Position numbers and translations under genes: made by a program | Notes under the pieces: model-generated | The model's input: the letters and a program-made list of their open reading frames with translations, nothing else | Database searches by the model: none | What the model was told of the DNA's origin: nothing | In this document: positions 23,640 through 34,412 of the stretch, piece by piece | Layout: the number at the start of each line of letters is the position of its first letter | Position numbering within the stretch: the stretch's first letter is position 1 | Assembly: GCA_020744425.1 (NCBI GenBank) | Contig: JAGMUV010000038.1 | Span: forward strand, 1 to 64,000 | DNA from: Dactylonectria macrodidyma | Taxonomy: Eukaryota; Ascomycota; Sordariomycetes; Hypocreales; Nectriaceae | Direction of reading: 5' to 3' | Length of the DNA: 64,000 nucleotides

Positions 23640-23880
23640 GCATCTAAGACCCGGAGGTCATAGTAGCCAAGGCCCGGAGGCCGAGGCAGGTGCTAAGACG
23701 CGGTGGCCTTATGCACCTAAGGGCCGAGACGCAGAGGTCAGGGCAGCTTAGGCCCGGAGGCCTAAGCGGGTGCCGAGGCCCAGAGGCCAAGGCAGCTCAG
23801 GTCTGGAGACCTAAGCAGGTACTAAGACTAAGATATAGCCTTATATACCTAAGTGCCGAGTCATAGATCAGGGCAAAGGT
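23640..23880. repeat. GC-rich minisatellite, ~49-bp period
   Basis: Units built on GGCAGCTTAGGCCCGGAGGCCTAAG recur at roughly 49-bp spacing with strong divergence (AAGGCCCGGAGGCCGAGGCAGGTGCTAAG and related). The TTAGGCCCGGAGGCCTAA core is nearly palindromic. Confidence 0.6.
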
Positions 23881-26224
23881 CGACGCCCACCTAGATTGAA
23901 GCTGGTGTCGTGATTGCTGTTGGCTGCGATAGCTATACCTGCTGCGAGGTCTGAACCAGCATTACAGCATGTATAAGAGCCACAGCGGTGTCGTTGGCCC
24001 CCGCAAGCCGTGCTGTGACCCTGCTGCTATCTTAGCTGCCCAGCTGGTCAGGGCAGCAGGTTTCGATCGTGGCCGGAGCCCTTAGGCTGTGACCTTGGCT
24101 GCTGCGTAAAGGAAGTCAACCCTCTCAATCCTTCCTTTACTGCGCTGTTAGTACCCGATGGGTACCCAGCTGCTGCAGCAGCCAAATTTGGTGGGCCTGA
24201 AAATTTTTCCACGCTAGTGCTAACAGCCGCTAGCCAGGAAGAATTTTTACAGGAGAGAGTTGGTCAGCGCCTTTGTCGAGTAGGAGCGTAACCGTTCCTT
24301 CGTGGCCCCGAAAAGCCGCGAAATATATCGGCGTTAGCCCCTGGTTGTCTTTTGACTTCACATCGGCTTTATTGTCGACCAACAACTTCACAACCGCCTC
24401 TCGTCCCTCTGCCGCGGCCCATGAAAGCGGCGATCGACCTTCGTTATCTTTAGTCTCCACGCTGGCTCCCTTCGCAAGCAGCAATGTAATGATCGCTTCG
24501 TGTCCCTGCTCGGCGGCCCATGATAGTGGCGTCCGACCTCTCTTATCGACTGGATCTGGTGTTGCAACGGAGCTGCCAAGCATAGCGTCGACATACACAT
24601 GCAGCCCGAAGTATGTTGCCAGGTGCAAGCCTGTCCCGTAAATATCCAATTCCAGTGAGTATTCGTCGGTTGCCCATTCATCGTCTGGCTGTTCGGCGTG
24701 GTCCAATAATTAAGACTCAAAGGGGTCATTTTCGACGATTAATACTTGGCTGGACGCATTAGCCTTCCTGTTGCTCTCAAGAAAGCTCATGATTATGTGA
24801 CTCGTCTGCGAATCTGACAGAACATGATGACCCCAATGCAAGGAAGCGTAGCAGTAAAGTGTGTAATATGAATCCCGGATGTTGTACTGGCGCATTGTGC
24901 GGCAAGGTCCGCTCCAGAAATGGTCAAGTGAGAGGTAGGTGGCACATGTTTCGGCCAGATAAGACTGGGCGTCCGGAAACCAACGGCTACGGGTTTCCCC
25001 CAGGTACTGCTGCGTTGTATATCCAGAGTGGCACTTCCGTCAAACTCTTCAATAATGTCAGGGATATGCCGCGACGTCGCAAAGAGTTTTGCGTTACACT
25101 TTTGTTGGAGATTCTTGAGTTCGCGGAGAAATTGGGTCCGAGAGCCATCCGAGTCGTCGCACTCATCAAGGGCGTCGATGATAATGAAAACTCTAGAGTA
25201 TAGAGCGGCAACGCACGGAAGCACCTTCAAAATGTCCTGCAACGACGGCCGCGTCACGCCCCTTTTGCCGGCGTGCTGCTTATGGAGGTCATTGAGTTCG
25301 CTCGGCAAGGAGGATCGACAACCGCTCAACTGCTTCAGGATATTCGCAAGCAAATCTTCGACTTTCTGTTCATGCTGGCGTAGATAATCCAGATAAACGT
25401 AGGCGATACCTGTGTTCTCGTCACCCCCATAGTGCGTAACGAGGTCTTGTACTACCATCGACGTCAGGATCGTCTTTCCCGCTCCAGGGATTCCTGGGCA
25501 GAAGAGAGTGCTGCCAGTCTCAATCCATCCTTTGTATTCGTCTGAGTTGAGGAGCCATGTCCCAGTGCCCTCCTGCTGCCGGTTGATAAGATTGCTATGC
25601 CGGATAGCATAATCAACGGGTGTCAGCCAGTCAAGAATGGCTCTGCGCTTGACTGCGATTTCCTGATGGTCGTGACGATTATGCAGTCCGTGTATCTTGT
25701 CTCCGAGGTCCTTCTGTGATTCCTCGACGCGCTGAAGGCCGCCGGTGACCTCTCTCAACTGCGCCTCGTTCTCGTCGGAACTCCTCTTGACAGCGTCGAT
25801 CAGCTCGTCAAGCTGCTTTTGGTTGTCTCTTGCCGTTTTTCTGATCTCCTGGACCAGCCGCAGGCAATCCATGTTCAGGGCCAGCCCTAGCAGAGACTTT
25901 TCACGCTCTATCGCCGCGAGCAGCTTATCGACCTCGTCATCATTAAAGGGCCATGCAACGGCCGATGTGACCTTCTTGACACCTCTTCTCGGCTGGAGTT
26001 TGGACTGGACAATGCTCAGAGCAGCCGATAACCGAGCCAAAGGTGCTTCGGGGGCGTCGATAACCTTGATCATCTCGGACCATCCTTCTCCCTCTTCGCA
26101 ATCATCGACCTCGTCCATGATCCTCTGAAGGACCTGCTCGCAAGCCCGCACCGACTCCCGGAGGCGTTTGCGCTCCTTCGTCGACCCTGATACTCCATTT
26201 ATGTATCCGACCACCTTAGAAGAG

Positions 26225-26377
26225 TGTTGGAGATCACAAGTGTGAGGCGACCAAGTCGGTGGCAAGGTGTGGAAGAAGGTGGAATGTTCCACAAGAGACC
26301 GTGCCTGTATATAAACAGTGGTTCCCTTACTGCACATTTAGGATGAATCAAGCAACTTGAATCTTCTCATTTCAACA
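26225..26377 (+). repeat. Left LTR of the copia element
   Basis: 153 bp, starting TGTTGGAGATCACAAG and ending CATTTCAACA. It contains TATATAAAC, a likely promoter TATA. It matches 31894-32046 base for base on reading. Confidence 0.95.
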
Positions 26378-26389
26378 GGTTATGAGCCC
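26378..26389 (+). promoter_or_regulatory. Primer-binding site, initiator tRNA-Met anticodon type
   Basis: GGTTATGAGCCC immediately follows the LTR. It is the reverse complement of GGGCTCATAACC, the anticodon stem-loop of eukaryotic initiator tRNA-Met. This implies priming from a tRNA half, as established for Drosophila copia, rather than from the tRNA 3' end. Confidence 0.7.
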
Positions 26390-26788
26390 GGAAGGCTAAA
26401 TTAAACCTAAAGCTGAGTCTCCTACTTAATCACCCGTCCCTTACTCACCAGGACCTCACAGTCCTCTTCCACTGCAGCGGAGACTCAACAGCGGTCTTGG
26501 ACCGCGCCAGAATCACGGCCCTTCACCTCCCTGTTACTCAAACGGAGAATCCGCTCCTTGATCATTCCACCAGCTTCTCGCTGATTCCACCAGCTTCTCG
26601 CTGATTCCACCCGTTTTTCGCTGATTCCACCTCCTTCTCGCTGACACTTTTCTCCGCTTCGAGAAGGTCCCCACTACCTTGCGTACCTCAAGGTGCTATC
26701 TACAAGAAGCATGTCCTAGACCTCTTGTCTTACCTCTACCTCCATCGAAAAACAAGCCAACAACATCAACCCATTATACTATTTCAAC

Positions 26789-29700
26789 ATGTCAGACGGC
26801 AAAGAACCGAACCTGAGCGGAAACCTTTCCGGAGTCGCCAAGCTTGAATCCTCTGAAGGCTGGATCAACTGGAACGAGGAAATCCGAGACCTACTGGCCC
26901 TGTCCGGCTACGACGATCTCCTGGAAAGAAAACGGGACCCACCGGTACAAGGCAATCTCTCGGAAGTCGACTTCGAAGAAAAGCTAGATGCTTGGCACCA
27001 GAGACAAGCACGAGCGTGTGGAGCAGTCCGATATCGACTTGGTTTCCGCCCCAAACAGGAAGTCCAAGGTCTCAACAAATTAACGGACATCCTCAAAACA
27101 CTGGAGCAACACTTCAAACCCAAGGGTAGCAGTGTATTCCACGACCTCCAGCAAAAGTTTGATCGACTTACTCTAGACACCTGCGAAGGTGTATCCGACT
27201 TTTCTCGACGATTACGGAAGACCCGAGAACAGATCCTTCAACTCGATGAAACCAGTCAGATTGGAGAACCACAACTGATGGACAAGTTTCTCAATGGACT
27301 TGGACCCAAGTATCAAGTGTTCCTCACTGCATTCCTTCAGAGCCATAGCTTGCTACCCGAACGGAACTTCGAAGGCATCATCGTCAAGGCAGCCACTACT
27401 ATCGAAGAAGCCACTAGAGCTGCTGAGCAGGAGGAACATAGCCAGCGGATGCAACAACAAGACCAGGACCAAGAGGCAATCAAGCACGCTGCTATGGTCG
27501 CTGCCATCAAGGAACAAAATTTCACTACCTGCAGCCACTGCAAGAGGCTTGGGCACACTTCAGATGCATGCTGGTTACTTCACCCAGAGCTTAAGAAACG
27601 CCTGAACGACAAGCGATTTAGAAGAAGACAGCGCCAAGACCATCCAAGAACCAAGGACCGAACCAGGAATGCGGACCAGGACGAGGTTACGAATGCTCTT
27701 GCCATCCACACCGAACCTGTCATACAGCTCATGGCATACCAGGGTCAAAGCGTGAGCAATTTACTTGAGCAAGTACACGTACTGGATAGCGGGGCTTCAA
27801 TGCATACCTTTTGCAAAAGGGAAAACTTCAGCACCCTTCGACCTTGGAGCGGCGGACAGACAGTCGGAATCGGAGAGACACAAATCACTCCTCAGGGACT
27901 GGGAAATTATATCCTGCCGCTAAAAGGACTGGATGGCCAGCGACACCTGGCGCTCGACAACTCAATATATTCCCCAGAAGGGCGTGTCAACCTTGTCTCG
28001 ATATCTGCTTTAACCAGGAAGGGGGCAAAAATCTCTTTCGCCAACAACCAAGCCAAGGTGACGCACGACAACCGAGTAATCCTGACAGCAACCGTACGAT
28101 CAGGGATCTATGTCGTGGACCAACCAGACGAAGCGATCAATGCTGCCTTAGCGTCACTCACCATTAGTGACCCCGAACTTCAAATATGGCACGAAAGACT
28201 TGGACACCTAAGCGAGAACGGAATCAAGGCCCTGAAGGCAATGGCGCATGGCATTCATCCGATTCTACGTGGACAAAACTGCGAACCTTGCATAGTCGGA
28301 AAACAGAAAGAACGGCCACACCGAAAGTCAATCCGGAAAGGAACGTACCCGCTGGAATGCGTCCACGCGGACATCGCAGGACCATTTCCAGACACAGCCT
28401 ATGACGGCTCACGATATTGGGTTGTCTTCGTCGACGACTTTACCCGCATGGGCTGGGCATACGCAGTCAAAGAAAAGTCCGAGTTCACAAGGTGTTTCAA
28501 ATATCTCCTCGATACGTACGAGCGGCCGGAACGTCGGTGCCATTACCTCCATGTCGACCAAGGTGGCGAAAACCGCAGTGACCAGCTATGCATCCTCTGC
28601 GACAACAAGGGCATCAGCATTTACTATACCGCGACCGATCAGCATGAGCAGAATGGGATTGCAGAGGCATTTAATCGAGTGCTCCAAGAAAAGGTTACAC
28701 CTACACTTGAGCGATCAAATCTGCCGCGAAAGCTCTGGCCCTATATCCTCTACGCGGCCGTGTATATACGGAACAGGAGCCCTAGCAAGACCCTGAACAA
28801 GACACCCTATGAGGCGTGGTTCGGAGACAAGCCAGACATCTCTCACCTCCGCGTTATTGGAGCGAATGGATGGGCAATATTGCCATCCGCCAAAAGACAA
28901 AAGCTGCGTGCAAAGACGATTCAGTGTCGGCTTCTTGGATATCAAGGCTCCAGTAACTACATTGTTGTAGACAACAACAATCGAGTCTTCATCGCTAACA
29001 ATGTCATCTTCGACGAATCCAGCTTCCACGAGGCAACAGGAACACCTACTGGATCAAAGAGAACGAGAAGCGAGGGACCCACCTTGTATCCAGAGTTAGA
29101 ACTTTCACCCAAGAAAGGAGCTCCGCCACAACACGATGCCACGCCACAGGTTGAGGAAATTATGTCGGAGGATGAAGCAGACACTATTCATGTACGAACA
29201 TCCGAGCCTCAACATGACCCGGCCGCGGCGATAGACCGGGACGAAGAGCTCCGGGTCTCGCAGAGATCGACCAAGGCAAAGCTTCCTTCAAGGTACCTGC
29301 TCTTAGGAACCAATACTCTCACAAACCTCGTGTGCGCCCACGTCAATCTTGCGGCTTCCTTGGAAGACGAGGCGGAACCTCGAACGATAAAGGAAGCCCA
29401 AGATTCCCTTCAGTGGGAGAACTGGTTCAAGGGAATGACTGCCGAGATGGACTCCATTGAGGAGAACGGAGTCTACACCTTGGCAAAGCTGCCACCGAAC
29501 CGGAAGGCACTGAGGGGCAAGTGGGTATTCAAACTCAAGAGGGGAGCGAATGGAGAAATCCTGCGGTTTAAAGCACGCTACGTGGTCCGAGGCTTCGAGC
29601 AACAAGAAGGAATCGACTACAACGAGACGTTTGCCTCAGTCGTCAAGCCTATGACCTACAAGGCAATCTTCGCTATAGCCGCAGCGCTTGACCTTGAGCT

Positions 29701-30925
29701 CGAACAAATGGACGTCAAAACTGCTTTTCTCTACGGGAATATCGACGAAGAGATCTACGTTGGGCAGCCAGAGTGCTTCGATGACGGGACCGGAAGAGTC
29801 TGGAAACTGCGAAAAGCCTTATATGGGTTGAAGCAATCACCTAGAATATGGTACCAGACTCTCTCGTTATTCCTCCAAGAACAGGGATTCCAGCCTCTCG
29901 TTTCCGACATGGGTGTCTTCGTTAAAGGCCAAACCTACATTGCCGTTTACGTGGACGACCTGCTCATCGCAGGACCATCGAAAGGGGACATCGAGACGAT
30001 CAAACGAAGCCTCAACCAGCGATTCAGCATGACAGACCTTGGGCCTTGCCATTTCTACCTAGGGATGACCATTACTCGGAACCGCAGACAGCGAAGACTG
30101 AGCCTCTCGCAAAAGGGATACATTGAGAAAGTCCTGAAGGAATTTGGACTATGGGACTCCAAACCGACTGCGACCCCAGTGGCAACAGCGAAGCTAGAAC
30201 CCGCCCTTGACGACGCCGAAACTCACTCAGACCGCAAGCACTGGTACGCTAAGGCAATCGGATGTCTGATGTACGCAATGCTAGGGACCAGACCAGACAT
30301 TGCATTCGGCGTGTCCCTATGCAGCCGCTATCTCGCAAAGCCCACCAAGGCCCACGAAGCGGCAGTGAAGCGCATAATGAGGTACCTACGAGGAACATGC
30401 GAATTCAAGCTCGAGTTCCAAGGAGAGCTTCGCCCGTTGACGGGCTACACGGACTCGGACTGGGCTGGAGACACCGAGACTCGAAGATCCACTGCGGGAT
30501 ACATCTTCAACGTTGGCAGCGGTGCGATAAGCTGGGCCGCAAAGCGACAACAATCCGTGGCGCTGTCTACCTGCGAAGCTGAATACATGGGGCAGACACA
30601 GGCAACCAAGGAAGCCATCTGGTTGCGAACCCTGCTAAAAGAACTACTGGGAGGTCTAAACGCTACAGACCAAATCGCTGCCACAATTATCTACGGAGAC
30701 AACCAAGGGGCTATAGCAATGGCTAAGAACCCCCAATACCACTCCCGCACAAAGCACATTGCAATTCAGGAGCACTTTGTGCGAGAAAAGACGGCCAGCG
30801 GAGAAGTTGAGATGAACTATATCCCCACCGACAAACAAGTAGCTGATGGACTCACAAAAGCACTTCCCAAGGATCGTTTTCAGTTGTTCCGGAAGGCTCT
30901 GGGAGTTGTCGGACCGGACGAGTAA
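26789..30925 (+). CDS. Copia Gag-Pol polyprotein (1378 aa)
   Basis: One frame encodes capsid and all enzymes needed for retrotransposition. Approximate residue positions: Gag/UBN2-like region 30-230; zinc knuckle CSHCKRLGHTSDAC at 248-261; aspartic protease LDSGAS at ~331; pre-integrase IWHERLGHL at ~466; integrase core with HADIAGPF (~525), HVDQGGEN (~588) and NGIAEAFNR (~620); reverse transcriptase with KARYVVRGFEQ, QMDVKTAFLYG and the YVDDLL active site (~1053); RNase H from YTDSDWAGD (~1222) with TKHIAIQEHFVRE and the ending KALPKDRFQLFRKALG. The order PR-INT-RT-RNaseH is diagnostic of Ty1/copia. No frameshift or stop was seen, so Gag and Pol are made as one polyprotein. Confidence 0.97.
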   Translation: MSDGKEPNLSGNLSGVAKLESSEGWINWNEEIRDLLALSGYDDLLERKRDPPVQGNLSEVDFEEKLDAWHQRQARACGAVRYRLGFRPKQEVQGLNKLTDILKTLEQHFKPKGSSVFHDLQQKFDRLTLDTCEGVSDFSRRLRKTREQILQLDETSQIGEPQLMDKFLNGLGPKYQVFLTAFLQSHSLLPERNFEGIIVKAATTIEEATRAAEQEEHSQRMQQQDQDQEAIKHAAMVAAIKEQNFTTCSHCKRLGHTSDACWLLHPELKKRLNDKRFRRRQRQDHPRTKDRTRNADQDEVTNALAIHTEPVIQLMAYQGQSVSNLLEQVHVLDSGASMHTFCKRENFSTLRPWSGGQTVGIGETQITPQGLGNYILPLKGLDGQRHLALDNSIYSPEGRVNLVSISALTRKGAKISFANNQAKVTHDNRVILTATVRSGIYVVDQPDEAINAALASLTISDPELQIWHERLGHLSENGIKALKAMAHGIHPILRGQNCEPCIVGKQKERPHRKSIRKGTYPLECVHADIAGPFPDTAYDGSRYWVVFVDDFTRMGWAYAVKEKSEFTRCFKYLLDTYERPERRCHYLHVDQGGENRSDQLCILCDNKGISIYYTATDQHEQNGIAEAFNRVLQEKVTPTLERSNLPRKLWPYILYAAVYIRNRSPSKTLNKTPYEAWFGDKPDISHLRVIGANGWAILPSAKRQKLRAKTIQCRLLGYQGSSNYIVVDNNNRVFIANNVIFDESSFHEATGTPTGSKRTRSEGPTLYPELELSPKKGAPPQHDATPQVEEIMSEDEADTIHVRTSEPQHDPAAAIDRDEELRVSQRSTKAKLPSRYLLLGTNTLTNLVCAHVNLAASLEDEAEPRTIKEAQDSLQWENWFKGMTAEMDSIEENGVYTLAKLPPNRKALRGKWVFKLKRGANGEILRFKARYVVRGFEQQEGIDYNETFASVVKPMTYKAIFAIAAALDLELEQMDVKTAFLYGNIDEEIYVGQPECFDDGTGRVWKLRKALYGLKQSPRIWYQTLSLFLQEQGFQPLVSDMGVFVKGQTYIAVYVDDLLIAGPSKGDIETIKRSLNQRFSMTDLGPCHFYLGMTITRNRRQRRLSLSQKGYIEKVLKEFGLWDSKPTATPVATAKLEPALDDAETHSDRKHWYAKAIGCLMYAMLGTRPDIAFGVSLCSRYLAKPTKAHEAAVKRIMRYLRGTCEFKLEFQGELRPLTGYTDSDWAGDTETRRSTAGYIFNVGSGAISWAAKRQQSVALSTCEAEYMGQTQATKEAIWLRTLLKELLGGLNATDQIAATIIYGDNQGAIAMAKNPQYHSRTKHIAIQEHFVREKTASGEVEMNYIPTDKQVADGLTKALPKDRFQLFRKALGVVGPDE

Positions 30926-31110
30926 AGCTATTCGGGCCAGAAAGGGGATCCACGCTACGAAGCTGTGCGATTTCTGGAACACATTCTACACATGTTACCC
31001 CAGCCCACTGCGCGAGGATCCAGTGGGAGTCTACTACCCGATCATCACATACAATGGCAGCTCGTCCAACTCACTCCAACCACCGCCAGAAGGCCAGTAA
31101 GGGCCAGGCC

Positions 31111-31676
31111 GCATGGGTTGCAATTCCCGACCGGACCAAGTCTCCTAAAAATCTGGCAAAAGACGACCCGAAGGCTTTGGGGGCTGTACACAGTGGACCA
31201 AAGCCGGGAAGGAAAGCTGCATGGGTTGCAAGTCCCGAACTGGACCATGGACCTTGGTACTGCTAGCAGCCGCAGTGATCGCCAACGAGCACCAAGGGCC
31301 CGAGGCTGCTAACACGGCCGGGAGCGCTGCTAACACGGCGCAATGGATCCGGCAAAAGACGACTTAAAGCTGCATGGGTTGCAATTCCCGACCGGACCAA
31401 GTCTCCTAAAAATCTGGCAAAAGACGACCCGAAGGCTTTGGGGGCTGTACACAGTGGACCAAAGCCGGGAAGGAAAGCTGCATGGGTTGCAAGTCCCGAA
31501 CTGGACCATGGACCTTGGTACTGCTAGCAGCCGCAGTCACTGCCAACGAGCACCAAGGACCAGAGGCTGCTAACGCGGCCGAGACCGCTGCTAACACGGC
31601 GGGATGGATCCGGCAAAAGACGAACTCAAAGGCTCGGGGGCTGTATCGAGTGGACCGAAGCCGGGAAGTATGAGAG
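31111..31676 (+). repeat. 261-bp tandem repeat between pol and the 3' LTR
   Basis: The segment starting GCATGGGTTGCAATTCCCGA at 31111 recurs at 31372 with the same 261-bp content and a few substitutions; a third, partial copy runs to about 31676. Each unit has a shorter internal echo (GCATGGGTTGCAAGTCCCGA). The frames across it look non-coding. Confidence 0.85.
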
Positions 31677-31884
31677 GCGCATACAGCGCTCATTGGGGAC
31701 GACACAGAGATGGGCTGCAGTGGGAGCCTTGCCATATCTAAGACAATATTCCCCACGCGCCCAGGACTGTGTTGAGCCTTGATGGGTCCAGCAGTACTCT
31801 TTCCTCTTTCACCCACGAAGGTGTTTTAAGGTTTTAATGAGACTGCTGAGATCTTAGATAGTCTAAGTACCCACCGTCTTGCTC

Positions 31885-31893
31885 GAGTGGGAG
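31885..31893 (+). promoter_or_regulatory. Polypurine tract of the copia element
   Basis: GAGTGGGAG abuts the right LTR, the expected site and composition for plus-strand priming. The same sequence precedes the related LTR at 34775. Confidence 0.75.
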
Positions 31894-32046
31894 TGTTGGA
31901 GATCACAAGTGTGAGGCGACCAAGTCGGTGGCAAGGTGTGGAAGAAGGTGGAATGTTCCACAAGAGACCGTGCCTGTATATAAACAGTGGTTCCCTTACT
32001 GCACATTTAGGATGAATCAAGCAACTTGAATCTTCTCATTTCAACA
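31894..32046 (+). repeat. Right LTR of the copia element
   Basis: 153 bp, identical on reading to 26225-26377, followed by the target duplication AAGAG and then the first coding exon of the interrupted NLR gene. Confidence 0.95.
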
Positions 32047-32719
32047 AAGAGAGCTGTATGACGGCTATGACGCTCGCCGTGGCGCCGAGAGGTTCCATCC
32101 GAAAATACGCACCCCCGTGCAGCTCTGTGGATGATCGTGAGCTCCCCGTCGACCCGGGTTGTCTTATTCGGCACTGAGGGACGTGACTGAAGCGAATGTA
32201 TATGAACAAGTTTTGTCTGAATGAAATATATCGTCTTGGAGAAGGAAGTGTGTGCGCGTTGCAGCCTTGCGCCCCAGGAGCAGATGTCACTTCAGCGCCT
32301 AAGTCACGTGGCGGGAGTTGCGTGCTAAGGATTGTTGTGGCGAAGCAGGACAGATGCATGGTAGATCACCCCGACAATTTCAGACGATACACGCACCCGT
32401 GATTCAATCGCCGCTTTGCCGTTGGCTCTTTTGCGCAAACCGCGACCGGTTTGCCTCTCCTGTCTTCTATGTTGTCTAGGACAAAGTTACACTTCTACCT
32501 AGTAGCCCACTACAGACAATTGCCTTCACGTACAGCTGTGTGACACTTTTGATGCTTCAAAATAAAGAGATAAGGTCACGAAAGGGGGTTAAACTGCGAT
32601 GCCGCCGAACGCGGGGTCTGAGCTGTAAGCTAGCAGCTGTGCGTAGCGTCTCAAACCCCAAAAGGCATAAAACTGGTCATACGCAGACGCTTCTTTCACA
32701 AGCAAGTGCCTTGCTTCTC

Positions 32720-32890
32720 AAGCTCGTTCCGAAAGGCATTGGCGGACCCCGTAGGGGACCGGTCTCCTGTTTGCCTGATGTAGGTTCCATGGAGATATCG
32801 TAGGATAGCCCGCTGGCCATCAAACTCCCGACAAAGGTTTACCCACGCCTTCTCGTGAGCCTCTTCAGTCTCGGCGAAGAGGACAAGCTT
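32720..32890 (-). pseudogene. MULE-type transposase scrap
   Basis: The minus strand encodes EKAWVNLCREFDGQRAILRYLHGTY, which resembles the stretch after the catalytic domain of fungal Mutator-like transposases. The surrounding frame is not transposase-like, so this is a short relic. Recognition is from memory of the family. Confidence 0.45.
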
Positions 32891-33019
32891 CCATATCATA
32901 AGAACCCCTCGATAGCTATGAGGGATAGCCTCGGCTGCTGGCGCGTGGATGAACTGTCGGTCTCTGGGGCTCAGCCCTGCCTGTGTCTGTGGGGCAGGTG
33001 CGCGAGCAACGATCAAATT

Positions 33020-33844
33020 TGCGATGAAGACGGGAAGACTAGGAGTGAAGTAGGAGAATAGGACATACTAATAACCGGAACCAGGAAACATTGACACAAT
33101 ACTAACACAATGCAGCCTCATGTTGACAGACCATGCTTCAGCTGCTGAGGATAGGATGCTGAACACTTGGAGAAATTAGCCTTCAAGCAGGCCTGTCAGA
33201 GAGAATCAAGCGAGGCCAAAAGAAAGCGATTCAGGGAGAGAAAGTGGGGCTTTACTTTGTGGTCAGGATTGAAGTGGCAGAAATGTAAATAGCATAGCGT
33301 GTTCCATGGCCCTATGAGATCCGTTCTCCCGGGCGTAATAAATTCTCTACTACTACCCGTTGGCATTGTGGGGCTTGCAAGCATGCCAACCTCTACGGCA
33401 GGCTCCTGCCGTAGACCAGACCAGACCAGACCATTCCGATCACTGCCGATACCAAGGGCTGCTTCAATGCCACCGGCGGTGACCTAACCCAGCGCCTCGC
33501 TCCCGGTCTTGGGATCAATTCCGTTGGCCAGCTCGACGGCCGCCGTTTCCAGAACCACCGGTATCACCGCCAACGCCGCTCACACTAAGCCCCCAGGAGA
33601 CCACCAGCCCTATTAAAGGCAGACCGAAAACGAAAGGGCAGCCGAACTCTCGAAGGCGGCACGAAAGTCAGCACCAACCCCCACATATCGAGAATTACCA
33701 TCGCTGCACACCCATACATAAGGCTGCCAATAATGGCGACGTACAGTGGGGTTCCAAAAGTCCTGCAACGCCACGCGACTCGCGTCGACGATCGGAACCG
33801 CGTTTCCTGCCACCTTCATCTTCAATCATCCACAACTTTTTATT
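33020..33844. other. Intergenic, no gene recognised
   Basis: Includes a short CTACGGCAGG..CCTGCCGTAG inverted repeat near 33393-33414 and an ACCAG repeat after it. Nothing coding is convincing. Confidence 0.35.
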
Positions 33845-34412
33845 ATGACGTCCAATTTACGGTCTTTTGGGACTATAATATCTGGAAATCGCCAAGGAAG
33901 ACAGCAAACTAGCCCCGAGCTTCGTGCGGCTATTATTGCGGCCGTACAAGCTGGAGAGAAAAGGAGTGTGGTCGCGACGCGTTTTGGGGTTACGACAGCC
34001 ACAGACAGCCGTCTGCTTCAACGGCTCGAGACAACAGCATCAATCGATCCTAGCCCTCGGTCCGGGCGTCCCCCAAGTCTGACGCCTCGGGCGAAAAGGG
34101 CTATTATTCACGCTGTACGACAGGATGAAAGCGTCTCAAGGAAAGACTTGGTGGATGACCTGAGTCTTGGGGTCAGCGCCACGACTGTCCGCCGGACTTT
34201 AAATGAGGTTAACTTGCGCAAATGGCAAGCTAGGAAGAGGATCATTTTACGAAAGGAAGATGCAGCTCAGCGGCTTCAATTTACGCGCGACTGGGCGAAA
34301 AGAGAAGAAGAATTGGGTGAGGTATGACTAAGTGTTTGAGATGCCCTCGTCTGCTACTGTACGCGTTACTTACACACCTTAGGTTATCTTCTCTGATGAG
34401 TGCTCTGAGTGA
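33845..34412 (+). pseudogene. Tc1/mariner transposase, N-terminal half
   Basis: Starts at ATG 33845. The first ~110 residues are paired helix-turn-helix DNA-binding domains (SPELRAAIIAAVQAGEKRSV and SPRSGRPPSLTPRAKRAII), typical of fungal Tc1 transposases. A 61-bp intron (34322-34382, GTATGA...CTTAG, phase 0) leads to VIFSDEC, the usual sequence near the second catalytic region. The reading is then cut by a stop at 34410-34412, where copia-derived repeats begin. The rest of the DDE domain is missing, so the element cannot move itself. Confidence 0.75.

Larger units (their letters stand above)
21641..24229. other. Intergenic with promoter of the secreted-peptide gene and GC-rich repeats
   Basis: No gene recognised. 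Contains the putative TATA at 21809-21816, a TTG microsatellite at about 23095-23113, an 11-bp-stem hairpin near 23231-23262 and the minisatellite at 23640-23880. Confidence 0.35.
26225..32046 (+). mobile_element. Ty1/copia LTR retrotransposon, full length (5822 bp)
   Basis: The element has 153-bp LTRs that I read as identical, TG...CA ends and a 5-bp target duplication AAGAG (26220-26224 and 32047-32051). It contains a primer-binding site directly after the left LTR, one uninterrupted gag-pol frame, a tandem repeat block, a purine tract and the right LTR. Identical LTRs and an intact frame indicate a recent, possibly active insertion. It sits in the N-terminal coding exon of an NLR gene on the opposite strand. 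Confidence 0.95.
24230..32098 (-). pseudogene. Disrupted NLR/STAND gene (HeLo-like, NACHT, ankyrin)
   Basis: NLR-like STAND proteins act in fungal non-self recognition and regulated cell death. The gene starts at ATG 32098 (MEPLGATASVIAVIQLS), then is cut by the copia element and continues at 26224 (SKVVGYINGVSGSTKERKRL). The HeLo-like N-terminal domain is followed by a coiled linker and a NACHT domain with Walker A GIPGAGKT and Walker B-type VFIIIDALDE. Near 25020 the frame jumps from ATLDI to YTTQQYLGETRSRWFPDAQ: an internal deletion of roughly 500-600 bp has removed the C-terminal NACHT/winged-helix part and shifted frame. The linker (TCATYLSLDHFWSGPC) ends in an in-frame TAA near 24710. 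Four ankyrin repeats follow (TPLSWAAEQGHEAIITLLL and similar) to a stop at 24230. Three independent lesions make it non-functional. Confidence 0.9.

Noticed and set aside
24793..26337. Single 514-codon minus frame starting MCSKGTTVYIQ as a complete protein
   Set aside because: Its first ~38 codons are copia LTR sequence and its last ~60 are a frameshifted NLR linker; it is an artefact of the insertion and deletion.
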